This document shows positions 1 through 10,132 of a DNA stretch of 64,000 bases, piece by piece. The notes beneath the pieces were generated by a model. It did no database searches, was not told the origin of the DNA, and was given only the letters and a program-made list of their open reading frames with translations. Source of the DNA: Streptomyces violaceorubidus (lineage in GTDB: Bacteria; Actinomycetota; Actinomycetes; Streptomycetales; Streptomycetaceae); contig NZ_JODM01000015.1 of assembly GCF_000717995.1 (NCBI RefSeq), positions 1 through 64,000 of the forward strand. Reading direction: 5' to 3'. Numbering within the stretch: the stretch's first letter is position 1; the number at the start of each line of letters is the position of its first letter. A program made the translations under genes and the position numbers.

Positions 1-511
1 GCGCCTCGTAGGCCATGGCGGGGCCGAGGTCGGAGCCGCCGATGCCGATGTTGACGACGTTGCGGATGCGCCTGCCGGTGTGGCCGGTCCACTCGCCGGC
101 GCGGACCCGGTCGGCGAAGTCGGCCATCTTGTCGAGCACGGCGTGCACCCGGGGGACGACGTTCTCGCCGTCGACCTCGATCACCGCGTCCCTCGGGGCG
201 CGCAGCGCGGTGTGCAGCACCGCCCGGTCCTCGGTGATGTTGATGCGCTCACCGCGGAACATCGCGTCGCGCAGTCCGAACACGTCGGTCGCGGCGGCCA
301 GCTCCTGGAGCAGGGCGAGCGTCTCGTCGGTGACGAGGTGCTTGGAGTAGTCGATGTACAGGTCACCCACGCGGAGCGTCCAGCCGGCGCCGCGCCCCGG
401 GTCCGCGGCGAACAGCTCACGCAGCCGCACCTCGCCGAGCTGCTCGCGGTGCTTGGCCAGCGCGGCCCATTCGGGCCTCTGGTGGAGCCTGGTACGGCCG
501 TCTGCGTTCAT
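1..511 (-). CDS. pgi: Glucose-6-phosphate isomerase, N-terminal part (runs off the window)
   Basis: Interconverts glucose-6-phosphate and fructose-6-phosphate in glycolysis, in the cytoplasm. Only the first 170 residues are inside the window. They begin [18 protein letters not shown] and reach the first sugar-isomerase (SIS) segment, [17 protein letters not shown], a hallmark of the family. The catalytic residues lie beyond the window edge. The ATG at 511 is preceded by a purine-rich AAGGAAGAAGG about 12 nt upstream. It lies downstream of, and on the same strand as, the rbpA-like gene and the gap-pgk-tpiA-secG cluster, so glycolytic genes are grouped here. Streptomyces often carry two pgi copies; which one this is cannot be told from the sequence alone. 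Confidence 0.93.
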   Translation of the reverse strand, partial: MNADGRTRLHQRPEWAALAKHREQLGEVRLRELFAADPGRGAGWTLRVGDLYIDYSKHLVTDETLALLQELAAATDVFGLRDAMFRGERINITEDRAVLHTALRAPRDAVIEVDGENVVPRVHAVLDKMADFADRVRAGEWTGHTGRRIRNVVNIGIGGSDLGPAMAYEA

Positions 512-612
512 GTCGGACGTCAGCCTTCTTCCTTGAGGTGTCCCAGCTGTCCCGGCTGTACAGCTGTTCCAACCTAAATGATCAGGAGTGAAGGCGTCCG
601 ACGGAGGCGGAA

Positions 613-948
613 CTAGATCTCGCCGCGCAGTTTCGCGAGTGCCTCGGCGAGGATCGCCTCGCCGTCCGCGTCGCTGCGGCGCTCGCGCACGTACGCGAGG
701 TGGGTCTTGTAGGGCTCGGTGCGCGGCGGGTCCGGCGGGTTGTCCCGGTCCTGTCCGGCGGGGAAGCCGCAGCGCGGGCAGTCCCAGGTCTCCGGGACCT
801 GGGCGTCGCTCGCGAAGCTCGGCTGTGTCTCGTGTCCGTTGGAGCACCAGAAGGAGATGCGCAGACGCGGTGCGGACTCGCCGCGCTCGGCCTCGCCCAT
901 CGGCCCCGCCCCGACCCGGCTTCCCCGGATCGCGTTGCCACTTGCCAC
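613..948 (-). CDS. RbpA-family RNA polymerase-binding protein (paralogue, RbpB-like)
   Basis: Small protein of 111 residues resembling RbpA, which binds the RNA polymerase sigma subunit and stimulates initiation in actinobacteria. The core holds a zinc-type arrangement, FWCSNGH followed 22 residues later by CPRCG. A C-terminal helical segment follows ([19 protein letters not shown]), matching the sigma-interacting domain of RbpA. The GTG at 948 is chosen because AGGGAG lies 8 nt upstream; a longer in-frame reading to 1002 has no such site. The flanking N-terminal basic stretch ([12 protein letters not shown]) matches the RbpA basic linker. It differs clearly from the standard RbpA sequence, so I read it as the second copy found in streptomycetes. 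Whether it acts on the same sigma factors is unknown. Confidence 0.85.
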   Translation of the reverse strand: MASGNAIRGSRVGAGPMGEAERGESAPRLRISFWCSNGHETQPSFASDAQVPETWDCPRCGFPAGQDRDNPPDPPRTEPYKTHLAYVRERRSDADGEAILAEALAKLRGEI

Positions 949-1016
949 GGTCGTAACTCCCTGCGTGATGGTGCCGCGAAGCGAGTCGGCGTTTCGCTTC
1001 ACTGCGAGAGCGCCTC

Positions 1017-1044
1017 AGTCTACGTAAGGCCCAACGCACGTCCA
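1017..1044 (-). promoter_or_regulatory. Candidate promoter of the rbpA-like gene
   Basis: On the minus strand, TGGACG (1044-1039) and TAGACT (1022-1017) are separated by 16 nt, resembling a housekeeping sigma promoter. The expected start would leave a leader of roughly 60 nt before the GTG at 948. Based only on motif likeness. Confidence 0.35.
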
Positions 1045-1078
1045 GTATTTGGAGTTACAAGCTCCAGCGCACAGACGC

Positions 1079-1127
1079 AAGCCCCATGATAGGCGGCGCG
1101 CCGAGGCGCGTACCGGACATGGGGCTT
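1079..1127 (-). terminator. Inverted repeat downstream of secG, probable end of the gap-pgk-tpiA-secG transcript
   Basis: The arms AAGCCCCATG (1079-1088) and CATGGGGCTT (1118-1127) are perfectly complementary over 10 bp. The loop is GC-rich and could fold further. It lies 48 bp past the secG stop and before the rbpA promoter candidate. There is no U-tract, as usual in streptomycetes. Confidence 0.6.
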
Positions 1128-1174
1128 TACGTGCACAAGTGCCGACGGAGCAGCGTGACGGCCGCAGGGACGCG

Positions 1175-1411
1175 TCAGCTGTTGGCCTTCATCAGCAGGC
1201 CGAGCACCATGATGCAGGCGAACCAGCACAGACCGACCACCACGGTGATCCGGTCGAGGTTGCGCTCGGCGACCGAGGAGCCGCCGACGGACGACTGCAT
1301 GCCGCCACCGAACATGTCGGAGAGGCCGCCGCCCTTCCCCTTGTGCATCAGCACCAGCAGCATCAGCAGCAGGCTGAAGACGATCAGGGCGATCGAGAAC
1401 CCCAAAACCAC
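1175..1411 (-). CDS. secG: Preprotein translocase subunit SecG
   Basis: Accessory membrane subunit of the SecYEG protein-export channel. The 78-residue product has two transmembrane helices (about residues 3-19 and 54-72). They flank a glycine/lysine-rich cytoplasmic loop with HKGKGGGLSDMFGGG, the conserved SecG signature. The GTG at 1411 gives the family-typical length. GAGGAAG lies upstream, though with a rather long spacing of about 12 nt. It is the last gene of the glycolytic cluster; tpiA-secG adjacency is common in actinobacteria and firmicutes. The 135-bp gap to tpiA shows no clear hairpin, so read-through is likely. Confidence 0.93.
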   Translation of the reverse strand: MVLGFSIALIVFSLLLMLLVLMHKGKGGGLSDMFGGGMQSSVGGSSVAERNLDRITVVVGLCWFACIMVLGLLMKANS

Positions 1412-1546
1412 GGCTGGACCAACTTCCTCGGATTCGGATGAACGACGGGGGCACGGTGACAGCAGGCCACCATGCCCCCGCAAGGGTACGACGTATCGCC
1501 GCTAGCGCATACTCACTGGTCGATCTGCCTCTCGACCGGGCGCCTG

Positions 1547-2323
1547 CTACTGGTCGCGGAAGCGGACGATCTTGACGAACTCGTCCGAGTCCAGCGAGGC
1601 CCCGCCGACCAGGGCGCCGTCGATGTCGGGCTTCGCCATGATCTCGGCGACGTTGCCGGACTTGACGGAGCCGCCGTACTGGATGCGGACCCGGTCGGCC
1701 AGCTCCTGGGAGTACAGCTCGGCGAGCTTGCCGCGGATCGCCGCGCAGACCTCCTGGGCGTCGTCGGCGCCGCAGACCTTGCCGGTGCCGATGGCCCACA
1801 CGGGCTCGTAGGCGATCACGACGGACTCGGCCTGCTCGGCCGCGAGGTCCTTCAGACCGCCCTCGACCTGGGTGAGGGTGTGCTCGACGTGGTTGCCCGC
1901 CTCGCGGACGTCCAGCTCCTCGCCGACGCACAGGATCGGGGTCAGGCCGTGCTTGTAGGCGGCCTTGACCTTGGCGTTCACGATCTCGTCGGTCTCGGCG
2001 TGGTACTGCCGGCGCTCGGAGTGGCCGACGGCCACGTACGTGCACTTCAGCTTGGCCAGCATGGGGCCGGAGATCTCGCCGGTGTAGGCGCCGCCGTCGT
2101 GCGCGGAGATGTCCTGGGCGCCGTACTTGATCTTGAGCTTGTCCCCGTCGACCAGGGTCTGCACGGAGCGCAGGTCGGTGAAGGGGGCGAGGACGGCGAC
2201 CTCGACGGCGTCGTAGTCCTTGTCCGCGAGGGCGAAGGCGAGCTTCTGGACGTGGGCGATGGCCTCCAGGTGGTTGAGGTTCATCTTCCAGTTGCCCGCC
2301 ATCAGCGGTGTGCGGGTGGTCAT
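1547..2323 (-). CDS. tpiA: Triosephosphate isomerase
   Basis: Interconverts dihydroxyacetone phosphate and glyceraldehyde-3-phosphate. The 258-residue TIM barrel has normal family length with all key elements. These are Lys13 in NWKMN, His101 in GHSERR, Glu173 in [11 protein letters not shown] with the phosphate-gripping loop 6 directly after it, and the C-terminal phosphate-binding YGGSVK and GGASL motifs. The start is 5 nt after the pgk stop, so the two are translated from one message. Nothing is missing or unusual. Confidence 0.98.
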   Translation of the reverse strand: MTTRTPLMAGNWKMNLNHLEAIAHVQKLAFALADKDYDAVEVAVLAPFTDLRSVQTLVDGDKLKIKYGAQDISAHDGGAYTGEISGPMLAKLKCTYVAVGHSERRQYHAETDEIVNAKVKAAYKHGLTPILCVGEELDVREAGNHVEHTLTQVEGGLKDLAAEQAESVVIAYEPVWAIGTGKVCGADDAQEVCAAIRGKLAELYSQELADRVRIQYGGSVKSGNVAEIMAKPDIDGALVGGASLDSDEFVKIVRFRDQ

Positions 2324-2328
2324 CGGGG

Positions 2329-3540
2329 TCAGTCCTCCAGTGCGGCGAGGCCGGGGAGCGTCTTGCCCTCGAGGTATTCGAGGGAGGCGCCGCCGCCGGT
2401 CGAGATGTGGCCGAATGCGTTCTCGTCGAAGCCGAGCGTGCGCACGGCCGCGGCGGAGTCGCCGCCGCCCACCACGGTGAAGCCCGGGGCGTCGACGAGG
2501 GCCTGGGCGACCGCTTTGGTGCCCTCGGCGTAGTCGGGGTGCTCGAAGACGCCCATGGGCCCGTTCCAGAAGACGGTGGCGGCGTCGGCGAGCTTCGATG
2601 CGTACAGCTTGCGGGTCTCGGGACCGATGTCCAGACCCTCCTGGTCGGCCGGGATGGCGTCCGCGGCGACGGTGGTGGGGTTGGCCGGGGCCTTGGTCTT
2701 CAGGTCCGGGAACTCGGGCGCGACCAGCACGTCGACGGGCAGGACCAGCTCGACGCCGTTCTTCTCGGCGCGCTCGATGTACTCCTGGACCGGCGGGATC
2801 TGGTCCTCCTGGAGCAGCGAGATGCCGACCTCGTACCCCTTGGCCTTGAGGAAGGTGTACGCCATGCCGCCGCCGATGAGGAGCCGGTCGGCCTTGCCGA
2901 GCAGCTGGTCGATGACGGCGAGCTTGTCGGAGACCTTGGCGCCGCCGAGGGCGACCACGTACGGGCGCCGCACGTCGTCGGTGAGCTTCTTGAGCACGCC
3001 GACCTCGGTGGCGATGAGGTACCCGGCGTAGTGCGGGAGCCGCTTCGGCAGGTCGAAGACGGACGCGTGCCCCCGGTGCACCGCGCCGAAGCCGTCGCCG
3101 ACGTAGACGTCCGCGAGGCCGGCCAGCCGGTCGGCGAAGGCGGCGCGCTCGGCGTCGTCCTTGCTGGTCTCGCCCGCGTTGAAGCGCAGGTTCTCGATGA
3201 CGGCCACCCGGCCGTCGGCGAGGCCCGAGACGGCGGCCTCGGCGGCGGGGCCGACCGTGTCCTCGGCGAAGGAGACGTCGGCGCCGAGCAGTTCACCGAG
3301 GCGGGCGGCGGCCGGGGCGAGGGAGAAGGCGGGGTCCGGGGCGCCCTTGGGGCGGCCCAGGTGCGAGGCGACGATCACGCGGGCGCCCGCGTCGGCCAGC
3401 GCCTTGACGGTGGGCACCACGGCGCGGATGCGGCCGTCGTCGGTGATGGTGGTGCCGTCCAGCGGGACGTTCAGGTCGGCGCGGACGAAGACGCGCTTTC
3501 CCGCGACGCCTTCGGAGAGCAGTTCGTCGATCGTCTTCAA
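2329..3540 (-). CDS. pgk: Phosphoglycerate kinase
   Basis: Transfers a phosphate from 1,3-bisphosphoglycerate to ADP. The 403-residue product shows the N-domain substrate signature ([12 protein letters not shown], about residues 17-28), SHLGRPKG, and the C-domain nucleotide-binding GGGDSAAAV and [14 protein letters not shown] near the end. It lies between gap, 134 bp upstream, and tpiA, 5 bp downstream. A strong hairpin in the gap-pgk spacer (3604-3643) may set gap apart from the downstream genes. Housekeeping gene of usual length. Confidence 0.98.
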   Translation of the reverse strand: MKTIDELLSEGVAGKRVFVRADLNVPLDGTTITDDGRIRAVVPTVKALADAGARVIVASHLGRPKGAPDPAFSLAPAAARLGELLGADVSFAEDTVGPAAEAAVSGLADGRVAVIENLRFNAGETSKDDAERAAFADRLAGLADVYVGDGFGAVHRGHASVFDLPKRLPHYAGYLIATEVGVLKKLTDDVRRPYVVALGGAKVSDKLAVIDQLLGKADRLLIGGGMAYTFLKAKGYEVGISLLQEDQIPPVQEYIERAEKNGVELVLPVDVLVAPEFPDLKTKAPANPTTVAADAIPADQEGLDIGPETRKLYASKLADAATVFWNGPMGVFEHPDYAEGTKAVAQALVDAPGFTVVGGGDSAAAVRTLGFDENAFGHISTGGGASLEYLEGKTLPGLAALED

Positions 3541-3603
3541 GAGGGCTCCTGGGTTCTCGGATCGCTCGTGATCCTACGAGGGCTGGTGGCGGTGGACGCG
3601 ACG

Positions 3604-3643
3604 CAGGGCCCGGGCAGCGCGACCTTGCGCTGTCCGAGCCCTG
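3604..3643 (-). terminator. Strong hairpin between gap and pgk (terminator, attenuator or processing site)
   Basis: An inner 10-bp stem, CGGGCAGCGC (3611-3620) with GCGCTGTCCG (3627-3636) and one G-U pair, sits inside an outer CAGGGC/GCCCTG stem (3604-3609, 3638-3643). The two are separated by a single mismatch. It begins 32 bp past the gap stop and ends 63 bp before pgk. No U-tract follows. It could reduce read-through from gap into pgk-tpiA-secG or mark an RNA processing point. Confidence 0.6.
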
Positions 3644-3674
3644 CTACCGCATCGAGGTGCCTTGCTGAACTCGA

Positions 3675-4880
<1,206 letters not shown>

Positions 4881-4912
4881 CTACACCGGGTCAGTCCCCC
4901 GCACACCGGAGT

Positions 4913-7885
4913 TCACTCGTCCAGGGCATGCAGCGCCTGCCGGACCAGTGCCGCGCGGGCGGCCGGTTCGGCGAGGTGCTCCAGGCCGAAGCCGAGCAGC
5001 ACGGTGTCGTCCGTGGTGACCGCGCCGTAGGTCTGGAACAGCGTCCCGGTGCGGGTCCAGTCCTTCAGGACGGCGGGGCTGCCCGCGGGCGGTCCGGAGA
5101 CCTGCCAGGCGCCCAGCGAGCTCTCGAAGCCCTCGGTCTGCGCCGCCGTGCCCCCGACGACCAGGGAGGCCTCGTCGGCGAGGACGCCGCGGCCGCCGCT
5201 GCCGGGGTCGGTGACGTAGGCGATCGACAGCTCGACGGACTTCCCGGCGTAGGCGCTCAGGTCGAACTCGACCTGCTTCCAGCCGCCGGAGGAGCCGGTG
5301 AGGCTGTTCCACTGCCCGGTGGTGCCGGTGGCGGCGCAGCCGTCGTCGGAGAGGGTCAGGTAGTGCGCCAGCCAGGGGTGCTCGCCCATGTAGAACCCGG
5401 CCGCGCACTCGGCGGGCACGGCGGTGGAGGTGGCACCGTTCGCCTCGGGCAGCGTGGTCCAGTCCTCGGCGCCGGTGGTGTGCGCCTCGACGAGGGCGTG
5501 GTCGTAGCCGCGCTCGGTGTCCCACAGCAGCTGGGTGCGGAGCGTGGGACGGTCGGCGGCGGTGACCTGGGTGAGGTCGACGGTGCGGGTGAGGCGCTTG
5601 TAGGCGTCGTCGGTGTGGACGGCGGCTGCCATCCGTTCCCCCGCGTAGGGCCCGTACGGGTTGACGGTCCCGGCGAACTTCCCGGCCCCCTCGCTCGCGA
5701 ACTGCGGGTAGGTGCCGGGGTCCAGCTCGTCGGAGGTCACGCTGTAGGTGCCCGCGGCGTCCAGCGGGTTGCCGGGGGCGTCGCCGAGGGTGCCGCCCGC
5801 CTTGTCGAGCCTGCCGGAGCCGGTGAAGCCGGTGGCGCCGGAGGTGGAGGTGCGGGTGTAGGCGCCCAGGTAGTACTGGCTGAAGTCGTCGGAGAGGGTG
5901 CCGCCACCGAGGTCGACGTCGCCGCCGGCCTGCTCGCCGGCCTCGATCAGCTTGCCGCCCTCGTTGAGGAAGGCGCGCAACTGGAGCTGGGTGGCGTTGC
6001 CGGGCACCGCGGCGCCCGTGTAGTGGACGACGGTGCCGAAGTGGCCGAGGACGCCGAGCGCGTCGGGAGCGCCCTGCGTGGCGACGTCCCAGACGGCCGC
6101 GCGCCGGCCGTTGGCCTTGAGCGCGTCCACGTACGTCTGGGTCTGCGTGGCCTTCGCGCCCTCCTCGGCGACGACGAGGACGTCGGCGCGGGGCCGCTCG
6201 GCGACCGTGTACGTGAAGTGCCCGCTCTCGGTGCGCTTGCCGTGCCGGTCGTGGCCGCCGCGCGGCGTCTGGCCGGTGAACCAGACCTCGACGCGGTCGC
6301 CGGGGCCGGCGCCCTCGACCTCGGCCCGGTACTCGTCGAAGTAGAGGTTGTCCTCACCGCCGTACGTCTCGCCGCCCCGCCAGGGCCGCAGCGCCACGTC
6401 GTGGGTGCGTCCGCCGTTGACGCGGTACTTCAGCTCCTTGTCGCGCATGGACTTGCGGACGACGACGGAGACCTCCTGGTCCGCGCCGCGCGCGTAGGAG
6501 GTGGTGAAGGGGGCCGGGGTGAAGTCGGCGGCGTCCAGACCGACCGAGGAGGACGGCCGGTCGGGGTGGGCGGCGGACTCGGCGACGGAGAGCGCGAAGG
6601 GGACGTTCTTGGCGAACTCCTCCTGGATCAGCTTCTCGTCGTCGGGGAAGTTGAAGCCCGACTGACAGTCGCGCGCGTTCCACTGGTCGTCGGGGTCCAC
6701 GTCGGAGGCCGTCTGGCAGGTCGACATCTCCGGGGTGAACATCGCCATGCCGTTGACGTTGGCCGCGTGCCCGTCGGCCTCGCCGTTGGTGGTGTACAGC
6801 TCCGAGGAGACCTGCGGGTGGTAACCGGGGATCGCGGAGTTGTCGGGCGTGCCGGCCAGCGCCTTGTAGAGGACGTCGTCCGGGGTGTTGGTGGCCACCT
6901 GCCAGCCGACGCCGTAGAGGAGGAGCTCGGCGGCGGAGTGGTAGTTGATGCCGTAGGTGAAGCCGATCCGCTTCTGGAAGGCGTCGAGCGCCTTGGTCTC
7001 GGGCTCGGAGCCGGGGCTCGCGCCGCGGTAGGTCTCGCTGGTGGGGTTGGGGGACGAGCCCTCGTCGTCGTAGCCCCACTTGTAGGCGAAGTTGCGGTTC
7101 AGGTCGACGCCGTCGCCGGTGCTGATGGTGCCGTCGCCGTTGACGTCGCGCAGGTTCTTGCGCCAGAGGCGGTTGTCGGTGCTCTCGAAGGTGTAGTCGT
7201 AGCCGTCGGGGTTGGCCGACAGGACGAACCACAGCTCGGTGGAGTCGACGATCCCCCTGATCCGCCGGTCCTTCTTGTAGTTGTCCAGGTAGTGGTGCAT
7301 CAGCCGCCGGGTCATCTCCGGGGTGATCCACTCGCGCGCGTGCTGGTTGGACATGTAGAGGACGGACGGCTTGGAGCCGTCCCTCGACGTCTTCGCGTGC
7401 CTGGTGAGCTTGAGCGCCAGGATGTCCTGGCCGTTCACCGTCTTGCCGATGGAGACGACCTTGGTGAGGCCGGGGTTCTCCTGGGCGGTCCGCAGGATCT
7501 CCTCGCGCAGTCCGCCGCTGCCGCTGTAGGGGCGGAAGACGCCGTCGGCGGCGGTCTCGACCCGCTTCTCGGCCTGGGCGGACAGGGTGCGCTCGGTGAG
7601 GTCGACGCCCTGCTTCTCCAGCGTGCCGGCCTGTTTCCCGGTGAGGTACAGCTCGACGGCCGCCGTGCCGCGGTCGGGAACCCGCTCGCCGAGTTCGTGG
7701 CCGTCCTGCCCGGCGGCCAGCAGCAGGGGGACCTGCTCCCGGCTGACGTCGGCGCGGTAGACCTTCACTTCGTTCGCGTCCGGGGTCCCCGGGTCCGCGG
7801 GTCGTGCCTGGGCGACGGGCGTGACGCTCGCTCCGCCGATCAGGAGCGCGCCGACGGCGAGGATCGATCTCGCTCTTCGTCTCAT
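4913..7885 (-). CDS. Secreted zinc carboxypeptidase (M14) with long C-terminal extension
   Basis: Predicted extracellular metallocarboxypeptidase of 990 residues. It has a Sec-type signal peptide (MRRRARSILAVGALLIGGAS, cleavage near residue 27) and a propeptide of about 90 residues. The M14 catalytic domain shows the zinc motif HAREWITPE, the substrate pocket region DLNRNF, the third zinc ligand in INYHSAAE, and the catalytic glutamate in MFTPEMS. The C-terminal half holds modules resembling those of secreted M6/immune-inhibitor-type peptidases, including a jelly-roll-like segment with GGWKQVEFDLSAY. The ATG at 7885 has AGGGGGG just upstream; an upstream in-frame start would place the signal peptide internally. 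The substrate is unknown. It is monocistronic, bounded by hairpins on both sides. Confidence 0.88.
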   Translation of the reverse strand: MRRRARSILAVGALLIGGASVTPVAQARPADPGTPDANEVKVYRADVSREQVPLLLAAGQDGHELGERVPDRGTAAVELYLTGKQAGTLEKQGVDLTERTLSAQAEKRVETAADGVFRPYSGSGGLREEILRTAQENPGLTKVVSIGKTVNGQDILALKLTRHAKTSRDGSKPSVLYMSNQHAREWITPEMTRRLMHHYLDNYKKDRRIRGIVDSTELWFVLSANPDGYDYTFESTDNRLWRKNLRDVNGDGTISTGDGVDLNRNFAYKWGYDDEGSSPNPTSETYRGASPGSEPETKALDAFQKRIGFTYGINYHSAAELLLYGVGWQVATNTPDDVLYKALAGTPDNSAIPGYHPQVSSELYTTNGEADGHAANVNGMAMFTPEMSTCQTASDVDPDDQWNARDCQSGFNFPDDEKLIQEEFAKNVPFALSVAESAAHPDRPSSSVGLDAADFTPAPFTTSYARGADQEVSVVVRKSMRDKELKYRVNGGRTHDVALRPWRGGETYGGEDNLYFDEYRAEVEGAGPGDRVEVWFTGQTPRGGHDRHGKRTESGHFTYTVAERPRADVLVVAEEGAKATQTQTYVDALKANGRRAAVWDVATQGAPDALGVLGHFGTVVHYTGAAVPGNATQLQLRAFLNEGGKLIEAGEQAGGDVDLGGGTLSDDFSQYYLGAYTRTSTSGATGFTGSGRLDKAGGTLGDAPGNPLDAAGTYSVTSDELDPGTYPQFASEGAGKFAGTVNPYGPYAGERMAAAVHTDDAYKRLTRTVDLTQVTAADRPTLRTQLLWDTERGYDHALVEAHTTGAEDWTTLPEANGATSTAVPAECAAGFYMGEHPWLAHYLTLSDDGCAATGTTGQWNSLTGSSGGWKQVEFDLSAYAGKSVELSIAYVTDPGSGGRGVLADEASLVVGGTAAQTEGFESSLGAWQVSGPPAGSPAVLKDWTRTGTLFQTYGAVTTDDTVLLGFGLEHLAEPAARAALVRQALHALDE

Positions 7886-7998
7886 GAACCCCCCTAGATG
7901 GGGCCTGTCCGACAGGCCTGGGTTCGCCACAGCAGCGAACAGATGCCAGGCTCATGACAGCTCATGATCGAGTCAAGAGTGCGGCACGGACACGCGAA

Positions 7999-8037
7999 AG
8001 CCGGTGCCGGTCACCCAAGTGGGCGACGGCACCGGCT
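7999..8037 (-). terminator. Hairpin ending the uvrC-rapZ-yvcK-whiA operon
   Basis: The outer arms AGCCGGTGCC (7999-8008) and GGCACCGGCT (8028-8037) are perfect, with an inner GTCACCC/GGGCGAC stem. It starts 24 bp past the whiA stop on the minus strand. Confidence 0.75.
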
Positions 8038-8060
8038 CGTTGGCGCTCCCGCCGGAACGG

Positions 8061-9050
8061 TCAGCCGACCAGGTTGTCGGCCAGCTCCTCGCCGAGGTTG
8101 GCATCCGTGCCGGCGATGCCGAGGTCCGAGGCCCGCTTGTCGGCCATGGCCAGCAGGCGGCGGATGCGCCCTGCGACGGCGTCCTTGGTCAGCGGCGGGT
8201 CGGCGAGGGCACCCAGCTCCTCCAGGGAGGCCTGCTTGTGCTCCATGCGCAGGCGGCCCGCGGCGGCGAGGTGCTCGGGCACGTCGTCGGCGAGGATCTC
8301 CAGGGCGCGCTGCACCCGGGCGCCGGCGGCGACGGCCGCGCGGGCGGAGCGGCGCAGGTTGGCGTCGTCGAAGTTGGCGAGCCGGTTGGCGGTGGCGCGG
8401 ACCTCGCGCCGCAGCCGGCGCTCCTCCCAGGCCAGCACCGAGTCGTGGGCGCCGAGCCGGGTGAGCAGGGCGCCGATCGCGTCCCCGTCGCGGACCACGA
8501 CGCGGTCCACGCCGCGCACCTCGCGGGCCTTGGCGGGGATCGACAGCCGCCGGGCGGCACCGACCAGGGCGAGCGCCGCCTCGGGGCCGGGGCAGGTCAC
8601 CTCCAGAGAGGAGGACCGGCCGGGCTCGGTGAGCGAGCCGTGCGCCAGGAAGGCCCCGCGCCAGGCGGCCTCGGCATCACAGGTGGCCCCCGAGACCACC
8701 TGCGGCGGCAGGCCCCGGATCGGGCGGCCCCGGCCGTCCACCAGACCGGTCTGCCGGGCCAGCTGGTCACCGCCCGCGACCACCCGGACCACGAAACGCG
8801 AACCGCGGCGCAGCCCGCCCGGCGCCATCACGATCAGCTCCGAGCTGTGCCCGAAGATCTCCAGGATGTCCCGCTTGAGCCGTCGCGCCGCGTTCCCGGT
8901 GTCCAGCTCCGCCTCGATCACGATGCGTCCGCTCACCAGGTGGAGGCCGCCGGCGAACCGCAGGACGGCGGAGACCTCCGCCTTTCTGCAGCAGGTCCGG
9001 GTGACGGGGAGCTGGGAGATCTCGCTCTTCACCGCTGCCGTCATCGCCAT
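8061..9050 (-). CDS. whiA: Sporulation regulator WhiA
   Basis: DNA-binding regulator that with WhiB controls the switch from aerial growth to sporulation septation in streptomycetes. The 329-residue product has the family's two parts. The N-terminal LAGLIDADG-like fold (about residues 20-220) contains [21 protein letters not shown]-terminal helix-turn-helix (about residues 230-310) has [24 protein letters not shown] split over the recognition region. The start codon overlaps the yvcK stop by 10 bp, so translation is coupled. It is the last gene of uvrC-rapZ-yvcK-whiA, an order conserved across actinobacteria. A second in-frame ATG (9044) is an alternative start. Confidence 0.98.
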   Translation of the reverse strand: MAMTAAVKSEISQLPVTRTCCRKAEVSAVLRFAGGLHLVSGRIVIEAELDTGNAARRLKRDILEIFGHSSELIVMAPGGLRRGSRFVVRVVAGGDQLARQTGLVDGRGRPIRGLPPQVVSGATCDAEAAWRGAFLAHGSLTEPGRSSSLEVTCPGPEAALALVGAARRLSIPAKAREVRGVDRVVVRDGDAIGALLTRLGAHDSVLAWEERRLRREVRATANRLANFDDANLRRSARAAVAAGARVQRALEILADDVPEHLAAAGRLRMEHKQASLEELGALADPPLTKDAVAGRIRRLLAMADKRASDLGIAGTDANLGEELADNLVG

Positions 9051-10132
9051 GGGCCGATCCTTCCATGCATCCGAAAAATACGGTCGTACGCGGCGGCCAG
9101 CAGCTCCGGGTCGTGCCTCGGGGTCCCGTCGGTCCGGGCGACCGGAGCCAGCTCGACCGCGGCGCCGAACCGTTTCGCGGCGTCGGTGAGCGAGTCACGG
9201 TCGGGCACGGCGGCCTCGTCGGCCAGCACCACGTCCAGGGCGAGTTTAGGGGCGTGTCGTCCCAAAACCTCCAAATGACGCTGCGGGGAGAAGCCCTCAG
9301 TTTCTCCGGGCTGCGGGGCCAGGTTCAGCGAGAGCACCCGGCGCGCCTTCGTCTCGACCAGCGCGTCCAGCAGATCCGGCACGAGCAGGTGCGGGATGAC
9401 CGAGGAGAACCAGGAGCCGGGGCCGAGCACCACCCAGTCGGCGTCCAGGACGGCGTCGACCGCCTCGTGGACGGCCGGCGGGTCGCTGGGCACCAGGTGC
9501 ACGGACTGCACCTCGCCGGGGGTGAGCGCCACGGTCGCCTGCCCCCGTACGGTGTCCACCTCGTCGGGCCGCTCCGGGTCGTGGCCCCTGACCAGGGCCT
9601 GGAGCTCCAGCGGGACGGCGGACATGGGCAGCACCCGCCCGTGCGCGCCGAGCAGCTTGCCCACCAGGTCCAGTGCCTGGACGTGATCGCCGAGCTGCTC
9701 CCACAGGGCGACGATCAGCAGATTGCCGACCGCGTGTTCGTGCAGGTCGCCCTGGGACTGGAAGCGGTGCTGGATGACGCGGGCCCAGGTCTGGCCCCAG
9801 TCGTCGTCGCCGCACAGTGCGGCGAGCGCCTTGCGCAGGTCGCCGGGAGGCAGGACACCCAGCTCGTCGCGCAGCCGCCCGCTGGAGCCGCCGTCGTCGG
9901 CGACGGTGACGACGGCGGTGAGGTCGCCGGTGATCCGGCGCAGCGCGGCGAGCGAGGCGGACAGGCCCATGCCGCCGCCGAGCGCGACGACCTTGGGCTG
10001 GGCGCCCCGGCGGCGCGGCTTGCCGCCGCGCGCCTGTTCGGGCCGGGCGGCGCGGGCGTCGGCGGGTCTGCCGCCGCGCCCCTCGGGCACCACCCGGCGC
10101 AGCCTGCTCAGCCGCGGAGTACGTCCTGTCAT
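9041..10132 (-). CDS. yvcK: Gluconeogenesis factor YvcK/CofD-like (UPF0052)
   Basis: Member of the YvcK family, which in other bacteria binds UDP-sugars and is needed for cell-wall homeostasis on gluconeogenic carbon. The 363-residue product has the N-terminal nucleotide-sugar motif [18 protein letters not shown] followed by [13 protein letters not shown], and [14 protein letters not shown] further on, all typical. The first 45 residues are a basic, arginine-rich extension not found in firmicute homologues. Its ATG overlaps the rapZ stop (ATGA) and its own stop overlaps whiA, so the operon is tightly coupled. Confidence 0.94.
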   Translation of the reverse strand: MTGRTPRLSRLRRVVPEGRGGRPADARAARPEQARGGKPRRRGAQPKVVALGGGMGLSASLAALRRITGDLTAVVTVADDGGSSGRLRDELGVLPPGDLRKALAALCGDDDWGQTWARVIQHRFQSQGDLHEHAVGNLLIVALWEQLGDHVQALDLVGKLLGAHGRVLPMSAVPLELQALVRGHDPERPDEVDTVRGQATVALTPGEVQSVHLVPSDPPAVHEAVDAVLDADWVVLGPGSWFSSVIPHLLVPDLLDALVETKARRVLSLNLAPQPGETEGFSPQRHLEVLGRHAPKLALDVVLADEAAVPDRDSLTDAAKRFGAAVELAPVARTDGTPRHDPELLAAAYDRIFRMHGRIGPWR

